This document shows positions 1-8,300 of a stretch of 14,321 nucleotides of DNA, in pieces. A program made the translations under genes and the position numbers. Each line of letters begins with the position of its first letter. Positions within the stretch are counted from its first letter, which is position 1. The notes beneath the pieces are model-generated. The model saw only the letters and a program-made list of their open reading frames with translations. It made no database searches and was not told the origin of the DNA. Source of the stretch: Jimgerdemannia flammicorona. Lineage: Eukaryota; Mucoromycota; Endogonomycetes; Endogonales; Endogonaceae. The DNA is taken from contig RBNI01004285.1 in NCBI GenBank assembly GCA_003990745.1, forward strand, positions 1 through 14,321, in the 5' to 3' direction.

Positions 1-32
<32 letters not shown>
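1..32. repeat. Poly(A) tract at the left edge
   Basis: The first 32 bases are an uninterrupted A run. It directly precedes an open coding tail, so it could be a simple repeat inside an element or a retroposed poly(A) end. It is cut by the window edge, so its real length is unknown. Confidence 0.9.
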
Positions 33-34
<2 letters not shown>

Positions 35-168
35 CATATGACAAAGTACGTGAAGTATGTGAAATGCATGACCTATGCAATGACAACAAATTCGTGGACC
101 TCATCTCCTTTGAAGACATTCTGACCTCTGATGATGAAGCCTCTATAGTCTTGAACATTCTGCTCTAA
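31..168 (+). CDS. 3' end of an unrecognised reading frame (partial)
   Basis: This frame is open from the poly(A) edge to a TAA at 166-168. It gives about 45 residues of normal-looking, acidic, non-repetitive composition (starts KTYDKVREVCEMHDLCND, ends SIVLNILL). It stops 4 bases before the 35-bp tandem repeats and well before an LTR-like TATA/AATAAA pair, so it could be the last residues of a retroelement or transposon protein. I do not recognise the family. The upstream part lies outside the window or is interrupted by the poly(A). It could also be chance. Confidence 0.3.
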
Positions 169-172
169 GTCC

Positions 173-277
173 CTTGATGTAATACTGAGTAATGCCAGCA
201 CTGGAATTTTGATGTAATACTGAGTAATACCAGCACCAGTATTTTGATATAACACTGAATTATACTAGTATTCTGAA
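173..277. repeat. Three tandem copies of a 35-bp repeat
   Basis: Units lie at 173-207, 208-242 and 243-277. Units 1 and 2 are nearly identical and share the core TTGATGTAATACTGAGTAAT. Unit 3 is more diverged. The array sits just after the stop codon of the left-edge reading frame and upstream of a TATA-like box, consistent with the U3 part of an LTR. Confidence 0.85.
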
Positions 278-397
278 CCTATACAACCATCAGTACCAAC
301 CCTGGAACTTCACAGTTTTTTCTGTCCTGGCATTTTATTTTAGTTATTGGAATTTATATTTAGCTTTATATCTTAGCAACTATTGAATTATATTTTG

Positions 398-430
398 TAT
401 AAATACTCCTCTTATTTCCTCTGAAATAAA
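398..430 (+). promoter_or_regulatory. LTR-like TATA box and polyadenylation signal
   Basis: TATAAATA at 398-405 is followed 19 bases later by AATAAA at 425-430. This close pairing is typical of the U3/R region of fungal LTR retrotransposons. Together with the tandem repeats at 173-277 and a possible CA terminus near 629, it suggests a degraded LTR over about 170-630. I could not find clean LTR ends or a target-site duplication. Confidence 0.35.
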
Positions 431-639
431 GTCAGTTCCAGTTCACTTATCCTCAATTCCATGCAAACCATCTAAGAGATAACAAGACAGTTAAAGATAA
501 GAAGTTTGAGGACTATAAGACCTTGGGAAGACACTCCAATAAGAACTTGCTTATAACAAACTTGAGTTAGTCTAAGAGATACACCTTGAAGAGAATCTGG
601 TGTATTTGAAGGACTCAGCGACCACTACATGACATTACT

Positions 640-1075
640 TATTAATTTATTTTCTTCTAAATTATTATCTAATGTAGCTATATTACTAGTATTCTGGAAA
701 ATAACTTATCTATTACTATAATATAAATAGTAAACAATGTCATATTTTCAAATAAATTATATTTTGAAATTAAGCTATTTAAATCAAATTAGAGCTTACT
801 CTAATTATATAAAAAATAGAGTTTAAGCTTTATTTAAAAAAATAAAATAAAATAAAATAATAGACTTTTTAATTATAACTCTATAATAAATAATCTTAAT
901 TTAATATATTATAGTTTATTTAAATTATAATATAAATTTTAAATAAATTAAAGTATGGTTAATATAAATTATTTTTGAATTAAAACTCAAATTTAACTTA
1001 TTTAATTTAATTAAATATAATAAAATATTATTGTAATATATATTTAATTAAATGCAAATAATAGCTCTCAAATAT
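640..1075. other. Very AT-rich gene-free stretch
   Basis: This stretch is almost entirely A and T, with homopurine and homopyrimidine runs and a short (AAAAT)n microsatellite at about 838-860. No reading frame or RNA gene is visible. The composition breaks sharply at both ends against roughly 45-50% GC neighbours. Confidence 0.8.
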
Positions 1076-1321
1076 AGGTATGTCAATGGTGGTTACTAAA
1101 CTAGCCTGGCTTCGACCTCATCAGCACCATGAGAAGCATCAATTGAAGCTCTTCCATATGTCGAATTCGCATGCTCTAATGGCACCAGTTGTTGTCAATC
1201 ATCAAAAGCTTTCAGGTTATTGTAACAAGCGAATAACATAGTATAGCCAGAAGACGTGAACACGCGCCACTACTTATAATTAGCCAAGATACTAAATCAG
1301 GTTTGTTGATCTGTATCCTAA

Positions 1322-1377
1322 GGACACACCTGTGCCCACTGGACACACCTGTACTCAGTGGACACACCTGGTCACTC
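1322..1377 (+). repeat. Three 18-19-bp tandem repeats upstream of the LTR TATA box
   Basis: Copies start at 1322, 1341 and 1360 and each begins GGACACACCTG. They sit about 70 bases before TATAAAATA at 1446, where U3 enhancer repeats are often found. A regulatory role is inferred from position only. Confidence 0.8.
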
Positions 1378-1445
1378 CCTTCCCTAAATAGCATTACTGC
1401 ACATTCTATAGTTAGCCACATAGCAACCAGATAGCAACCAACTTG

Positions 1446-1477
1446 TATAAAATACCCCAGAGACAAGAGTGAATAAA
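1446..1477 (+). promoter_or_regulatory. TATA box and AATAAA of the LTR-like element
   Basis: TATAAAATA at 1446-1454 and AATAAA at 1472-1477 lie within 32 bases. The spacing matches an LTR in which transcription starts shortly after the TATA box and the polyadenylation signal lies in R. This pair fixes the element's orientation as plus. Confidence 0.5.
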
Positions 1478-1905
1478 CCTCAGTCTGAAATCAAAAGCAA
1501 AAGCCAATTGTCTGGTACACTTAGGAGGAGTAACCTGCCAATGAGCCACTGCTAAGAAGATTGTGAGCTTCCTTTTCCACTCCGGTCCACTTTCCGATAC
1601 AAAGCCTGAGAAATCCGCCAAGCTCGAGTGAAGAATTTCGCCATTTGAAGAGAAACCCGCCGCTTAAGGAAAAGCCGCCATTTCAAGAGTAGTCCGCCAT
1701 CTTGCCACAAAGCCAGTCTACTTGACGCAACTTCGCAGTGAAGCTAGTCCCTCGACGCAACCTCGCGCAAACGAAGCCAGTCTTTGACGTAACTTTGCTC
1801 AAGAACTCCGCCACCATTTGAGAAGCCCGCCGATTCAGGAAGAATCCGCGCCATCCAAGCTATCCGAGTTATTTTTCCGCCGATTTAGGAAGAATCCGCG
1901 CCAAC

Positions 1906-2057
1906 CGAGTTATCCGCCAAGCCGAGTTCTCCGCCAAATCGAGTTATCCGCCAAACCGAGTTATCCGCCAAACCGAGTTATCCGCCAAACCGAGTTATCC
2001 GCCAAACCGAGTTATCCACCAACCAAGTTATCAGCCAAACCGAGTTATCCGCCGAAT
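1906..2057 (+). repeat. 17-bp tandem array, about nine units
   Basis: The consensus unit is CGAGTTATCCGCCAAAC. Units start at 1906, 1923, 1940, 1957, 1974, 1991, 2008 (16 bp), 2024 and 2041, with point changes increasing toward both ends. Because 17 is not a multiple of 3 and the unit lacks stops in any phase, it creates a long artificial open frame. The array is absent from the inverted copy at 12832-13215, so it expanded in this copy or was lost in the other. Confidence 0.92.
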
Positions 2058-2652
2058 CCGCCAACCCGCTTAATAAGGAATCCCGCCAAATTCGCCGCAA
2101 CGCCAGATCGTCACGCCAGAAATCGCATACTTTTGGAAACAAGATCGTCACATACTTTTGGAGATCGTCGCGCTACACAAGATCGTCACGCAGAAATCGC
2201 ATAAGGAACCGCTCGCGCTACACAGAGAAATCGCCGCCACCCAAGAGGAAAGCCGCTACACAAATCGCCGCCATTCCCAAGAACCCGTCCCAATAAGGAA
2301 ATCAACCGCTGTATCCATTGACTATTATACCGCTAAACACCAACATCAGGAATTATAGAACATTTTGTTGCATTTGACAAAGTAACTGGGGGCTCAAGCC
2401 AACTACATAGCACCGCCAACCTTGTAATTTGCCTCCATTGAGCCGGCACGTTACACTATGTCTAGCGAAATGGTATACATGCGTTTTCCCGCGAAATGAT
2501 TTTGAATAAGAATAGTTAATTATCCCCGTTTTTCGATTAGAATTTCGACACTTTGTTGGAGAAGATGAAAAAAAAAAAAAAAAAATTATAATGAATGATT
2601 TCGGAAGAGAATCGGGAGCCAACATCAATATAAACATTGGAGGCGAGATTAC

Positions 2653-4015
2653 CAACATCTGTACGTCACGGACGCCATCAGCCTTCATCACCTCTTCGAG
2701 TTCTAGCTTCACTACCCCCAGCCAGAACATCAGCACTTCAGCTGGGGTACTTTGTTCCTCCCAAATAATGCGCGACGCGCGCCGCGCGCCCTGCGCTTCT
2801 CTTTGACCAGCGCTCACCGCAGGCTGTCATGATCGTATATTGCACAAGGGCGGTTCTCAGGTCATTGTGACGGAGATCGAACATGATGGAGAGGCGCAGA
2901 GGCTGAAGATGGGAGATAGGCTTGCCTCGCGGACGAGTTAGCACGAAGCGGGGCGTTTGAGTCCCATGCATGGTAGTGCGCCGTCTTCGCCAAATGATTC
3001 CAACTTGATTTATTTGGCAAGAAACGTAACGAGTTTCGCAATGTCGACGACAATGCTGGACATTTTATTGAAAAACATAGCATGGTACAGATCTCTCGAA
3101 CCACAGAGCTTATTTGAATATAGATGTTGGAAGATGAGTGTCGGTTAAAAGGGGTATGGGTTCTTTACCTCTCATATCTCGAAAAGATGAAGGGCGATAT
3201 GGTCGCATATGACGGCTGATTGCTCTTCTCCTACCCATTCTCTGGTACATGATTACAAACCATTCCACCCAAACACTTTCATTTCACCTCACTCCAACGC
3301 AGCCATCCACCACCAGAAACGGCAAACCCGTCTTCATCCACGTCGCTGTATAGTAACCTGCGTCATGGGTGTGGGTTAGAAGAGTCAAGCGAGCATCCGA
3401 CAAGAACAACCTTCCAGAGCACTGTTGCTCTGCCGCATGCAGACGAAGTAGAACCCAGCACATTCCGAAGAGTCAGGCTCACTCTTCCGTTCCCCCACCC
3501 TCCAAAAAAAAAAAAAAAAGATCAACTTTCCACTGCATGAGGATGTAGTTCTCACGCACATAAGGCTGGTTCGTGACACAGAATTCGGAAATGAGAGAAT
3601 AATATCGCACACTTGCATGGAAACCATCCCATCCCAACTCATTCATAACTCATCGTTGATTATTCATCCCCACGCAAGTTTCGAGTAGCCTCCAGTGCTT
3701 CATGTCCGTCTCTCTATCTGCCTCCCAGATGTTGGTCCACAGGACGTTTTTGACAGAGTTGACTATCTGCAGCATGGCAGGGAATTAAAGATAATGCGAT
3801 TATAACAGAAGTTTCAGGAAGAAGCAGAATCGGCCATCGAGAAGGGGAGGGAAAATAATAATGCTGAGTCTCGGGACCACACACACCACAAACCCCCAAC
3901 TCCTGAAGTCAGCGAAACCCACCTCGCACTCCCAGTACGTGACGACAGTCCTGTTGGTGACAGGAACGTTGAGCGTCTCCGTAAGGCCGATGACGGTGTC
4001 ATTGCAGTAGTCGAC
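2653..4015 (-). CDS. Possible exons of an unrecognised minus-strand gene
   Basis: Five or six short minus-strand segments read like real exons with GT/AG borders. They are 4015-3923 (starts VDYCNDTVIGLTETL, ends TYWECE), 3766-3674 (starts IVNSVKNVLWTNIWEADR, ends LLETC), about 3609-3520 (RYYSLISEFCVTNQPYVREN), 3357-3288 (YYTATWMKTGLPFLVVDGC), 2984-2818 (ends LVQYTIMTACG) and 2741-2653 (starts AEVLMFWLGVVKLELE). The first two join in phase 0, the last two in phase 1, and 3357-3288 joins 2984-2818 in phase 2. I found no clean join into or out of the 3609-3520 segment, which ends against a poly(T) run, and no convincing start or stop. The family is unknown to me. It may be a decayed gene or a partly wrong chain. 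Confidence 0.3.
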
Positions 4016-5246
4016 CTTGTGAATTATCTTGCGTGATTGAATGGCATAGGGATATTGATAAGAATATAATAGCCATGAGATCGTTTCCCGCCATCTCACC
4101 CAACACATAGTAACATCAATATATGCCACACGATACATACCACCTTAACCTCCCATTCCTCAACCTTCTTCTCTGCCCTCCCTCCCTCCACCGCCTCCAC
4201 CTTTGCTGGCTCGCTCACGAGGTTCTGGTTCCCACAGCGCTCTTCGGGGCCTCAAAACCGGGATACCCATATCGCCAGCGTAACCCCTTCTCCCCCTCCA
4301 ATCATTTCCAACTCCTCACCCGATTCCAGCGTGTCATTAGCAAATGGAAACTTGCGACAACACGAGGTTCTGAGGTCGAACGTCCGTAGGCTGCAGGCTG
4401 GGGAAGGAAAGGTATCACGGGATGCTGGCAGACGTGCGAGGACGCATCTTGATGCGGGACTGGAACGGTTGTGCTGATTGTGGCTATGGAGCAACACGTC
4501 TGAGGTGGACGGAAAACATGACTCTGTGGTGGAGCAGTTGTGTGTGGCGGCGAGCCTAGGGGTGGGTTGAGGCAAGGGTCTCGTCTGTGTCCGTATATAC
4601 ACTAAACAAATATAGGTACAACGTTTTTGGGCACAGGTGTCACATAATACGTGTTTTTGTAAATCGGCTGCTAGTAACTGAGCTTGTATAATATATACCT
4701 GGTAACCAACTAAATCAAGAATAGGCGGGATGAACTGATTTTCGCTGCATTGATAATCTGGATCGGAGCGCCTCACGTGGGGTCATTATTACGGCAAGCT
4801 CCGATTGTCGATCGGGCTCCATTTTCAACTATGTATATTACAAACGAAACCACATTGGGCTTGGAAACTTGGTCATCTCCCTGAACGACCACCATTTTTA
4901 GGCACGCGCCGAACGTGCGGACGTCAGTCAGTTCGGCCGACGTCTCGGATATTGCTGTGTTTATAGTGCGGTAAGAACAGTCACCATTTGGGGTCTTTAG
5001 CCACTGGAACCTCCACGTGCCTCATAGTTTGCTTTGGATTGGAGGGTGATCTGGCGATTTCCGGGACGTCGGAAACGTAATAATTTGCATGCCGACCAAT
5101 CTAGGCCCGTCTCCCCAAGCGCCGGCGCGGTTTCGTTAGCCGAACCCCGTACCACTGGTGCCCATTAAGACGGAGATCTCGGTTCTTTGGGATGGTGACT
5201 GTCTAAATGTAATTGTGATTTATACATAATTAGGTCGACTATCGCA
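4016..5246. other. Gene-free interval upstream of the receptor gene
   Basis: Open frames here are short, of odd composition (Pro/Ser/Arg-rich runs) and lack splice context. I see no RNA gene. The last part, from about 4780, is presumably the upstream region of the receptor gene: it has moderate GC, a CCAAT at 5096-5100 and the T tract described separately. Confidence 0.5.
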
Positions 5247-5271
5247 TTTTTTTTTTTTTTTTTTTTTTTTT
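5247..5271 (+). promoter_or_regulatory. T25 tract just upstream of the receptor start codon
   Basis: There are 25 consecutive T residues, followed by a pyrimidine-rich stretch (TTCCTTTCTCCTGTCCTTC), up to the ATG at 5305. Poly(dA:dT) and CT-rich blocks are common in fungal promoters and leaders, so a promoter or 5' UTR role is plausible. Similar A/T runs occur elsewhere in the window, so it may equally be a simple repeat. Confidence 0.4.
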
Positions 5272-5304
5272 CGCGGACCATTCCTTTCTCCTGTCCTTCG
5301 AATC

Positions 5305-5365
5305 ATGTTGAGACAGCAGGTTGTCGCCGCTCTCTTCTTCATCTTTGTCACCATTGGCAGTGATG
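5305..5365 (+). other. Exon 1: signal peptide of the receptor
   Basis: The ATG at 5305 opens a short exon that encodes a basic N-terminus (MLRQQ) followed by a hydrophobic core (VVAALFFIFVTIG) and ends with a GTATGC donor. This is a typical secretory signal peptide, with cleavage likely around residues 19-22. It fits a protein whose next domain is extracellular. No other in-frame ATG lies between the T25 tract and this one. Confidence 0.8.
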
Positions 5366-8300
5366 GTATGCATACATCAATAGCTGGAATGTCACCTTCG
5401 GGTACCGATATCCTCAATTGGCTGTAAAGATACTGACAACATGGACTTCTACAGCACAAACGTCATCGCCGACAAACACTACCGTTATACGAGGTTTCGG
5501 TGCTTCATTTCCATACAGTGTCTATAGTATCTGGGCAAACACGTACTCCAGGTAATAACGATGTTGGTTATTTCATTTGTTTGTCCGCCCAACCAATCCT
5601 ACCAACGTTCCCCAATCTAAACTCTATATCTTTGTGTGAATCTTCCAGTCGAACGTATGAAAATGTCACAGTATCGTATTCCGCTGTAGGAAGTACGGCA
5701 GGCATAAATGCCATCCTTAGTGGCAATGCACAATTTTCTGGAACCGATGCGATGCTTACCGAAGAACAGTACGCTCTAGGCGGGGACCTGGTAAGCATCC
5801 CAAGATAACTCTCAACTTTATACATATTAATTTTCTCCGCAATTAACACCAACGCACTTTCGGCTGTAGCAAATGATACCGACAATGGCCGGGTAATCAT
5901 AATTTGATCAATTGATTTCATGTCTTTCAATGTTATGTTGAACTGCTAACACCGATTTCGAAAACTTATCCAGTGCCGTAGCGGTCGTTTACAACGTACC
6001 CGAAGCCGGAGCCATTAACCAATCGATCACTCTTACTCGCCAAGCTCTCGTCGGCATTTACAATGGCACGATCTTAACCTGGAACCATCCGCTTATCCAA
6101 GCGACAAATAACTTCCAGGTTTGCTCTCCGTACAGAACTGACCTCGTGCTTTTGCTTTCGCAGACGTTAATATAATAAAATTCTTGTTTAGCTACCCAGT
6201 GCTACTATCAAAGTGGTTGTTCGCAAAGATGGCAGTGGCACATCCAACATCTTCAGCGATGCACTTTCGCGCTTCGACTCGAATTGGAACAACACAGTCG
6301 GAACTAGTATGATGCCAAAGTGGCCCCGTGCCGACTTCAACGGAAGCCTTAACTCCGGCGTAGGCAATTACATTTACGTTATCCAATATTCTATTGGGTA
6401 TATGGGTGAGAATTCATCTGATTGTGATCGTGGTCGAGACTCGGTAATATTGCGTCCTTTGTCGCTAACCACAGAAGCATGCGCCTCTTTTCCTGGCCTC
6501 AAGACTATGCCGAAGTTATTAGCAACACCCTTACAAGCGCTCTTCTAATCAACCAGGCTGGTAAAGCAGTTGGGCCAAATAGCACGACCATTGGAGTAAG
6601 CACCAAGACAGTGCACAACATTCTTTGCTACCACGCATTGATAATCGGCAAGCTAATACCTTCTAAATCTATTATATTTTTCCAGAGTGCCATCGACGAT
6701 TTCACTGAAGTTTTGAGTAGCTCGTCTAGGTTTGCTACGTCTATTTCCGACGGCCCGAGCGCTTTGAGCTATCCTATTGTACGTAATTTCTTAGTTGGCT
6801 ACATATCCCATCACTACTGCTATAATTTACCGGTCTGAAACCGCAATATGACTATTACTCTGACTCGGATACTTGCAGTGCGGTTTCACGTAAGTATTGT
6901 TGAATAAGTCTCAATCGCTTTGGCTGATCATCACTATCTGTTAACGCCCTGCATTCGCTCGTGTAGATATCTCATCCTTCACAAGAACAACTGGACAAGC
7001 ATTGACATAGCGCGGAAAACGTTACGTTTCATTTGGTGGACGTATACGGATCCGGTAAGTTCTTGTCTGGAAGATATGGATTTATATATATGCATAAATA
7101 TCAAAAAGGCGGATGAGATGGTTATACAGATCTGATACTACCTAAGCTACTGATTAACTGATGTGCATGTATCCAACTTTACATCAGTACGCTCAATCGA
7201 TCGTCCAAGACAACAAATATGTGCCTCTCACCCCCAATGTCATAGCGAAGGTCAAGGACATCCTTAAGCTCTTCACAGCAAGCGGAACCGTGCTATACGG
7301 CATTTGTAAGTACAATACCCTGCCGCGCTTCTCGTATCTCAGAAATTTGGAATGGCCTGTCATAGCTTATCATCGCCTATCTCTTTAGCGCCCTGTGATG
7401 ATGGCTGCGCACACGGTTCTTGCGATACGGACGGCGCATTCCATCTTTCCACAGATGTTTGCAAGTGCCCTGTGAATTACACTAATATCCTTAAGAATGA
7501 TTGCTCCGAGTTGGTGACGCCAATCACGATTGAGTGGACCTCCAAATTCGCCCTCGTCTTCCTTTGCACATATGCAGTGTCCGCCATCTTTGTCATCCTG
7601 GCCGCTGGGTTCTTGTGGGCGCGAAGGCATAACCCTGTTGTCAGAGCAGCTAGTCCTCTGTTCTGTTGCCTGATCGCCGCCGGCGTGCTGCTGGCATTGT
7701 CCAGTATTCTGACGTATGTGGGCGAGCCGAGTGATGTCAAGTGCAAGTCGGCGCCCTACATCCTGGCGTGCTCGTTCGGACTTGTTTTTGGGTGGGTTGA
7801 CTATTTAGTTTTCGAAAGTAACGCTAAGGTGAATTTACTGACGCGAAATAAAAATTTTGCCAAATTGCATTGTAGAATGTTACTGGCAAAGACGTATAGA
7901 GTGTTTGAGATATTCGGTACGTTTCATCTATGAAATTCACTACGCCAAAAGGTTATGTAACCGCCTTTCACTGACGAGTCTTCAACCTAACAGAGAATCG
8001 CAGCAAACTCAACAATGGCATTCCTGACTCTCGACTTTTAATCGTCGGTGGAGTAATCCTTTCCGCTGAAGTGGTGAGAAATATGATACAATTTGAATAA
8101 ATAGCATCTCTAAAGGATGCGAATAATAATATTTATTTGTTAATCTACACAGATTGTAGTGTCCATCTGGATGCTTGCTGATCCTCCAAAGGTGGATGTC
8201 CCTGCAGATTTATTTTTTACATCGTACTTCTTTTGCCATCTCGTTCACAATGCCAAGCATAATCATTAAGACATGTCTCATTTGCGATTTCATTCCAGCC

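Larger units (their letters stand above)
1221..2455 (+). mobile_element. LTR-like element (solo LTR or terminal repeat)
   Basis: The segment begins TGTAACAAGC and ends GCACGTTACA, so it has the TG...CA ends of an LTR with an inverted TGTAAC. In the plus orientation it has 19-bp repeats (1322-1377), a TATA box (TATAAAATA, 1446-1454) and AATAAA (1472-1477), which is the normal U3-R order. Downstream it becomes rich in degenerate CCGCCA and CGCAAC repeats and a 17-bp tandem array. A diverged, shortened, inverted copy of its 3' part lies at 12832-13215, which shows that this is a dispersed repeat. The flanking bases (GTTAT before, CTATG after) do not form a clear target-site duplication. No internal retroelement genes are visible, so a solo LTR is the simplest reading. 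Confidence 0.6.

Noticed and set aside
1906..2057. CRISPR-like array
   Set aside because: The units are contiguous with no spacers, and the host is eukaryotic. This is a simple tandem repeat.
1818..2204. A 128-codon plus-strand open frame
   Set aside because: It is built from the 17-bp array and related CCGCCA repeats, which lack stops in every phase. The protein is a rotating repeat of one nucleotide unit.
4252..4776. A 174-codon minus-strand open frame upstream of the receptor
   Set aside because: It is rich in Ser, Thr, Cys, Arg and Pro, with no domain pattern, no splice context and no continuation. It is most likely chance.
5455..7305. Bacterial contamination or recent transfer of a pstS gene
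   Set aside because: Ten spliceosomal introns interrupt the domain, and it is fused in frame to a eukaryotic receptor. Any transfer would be ancient.
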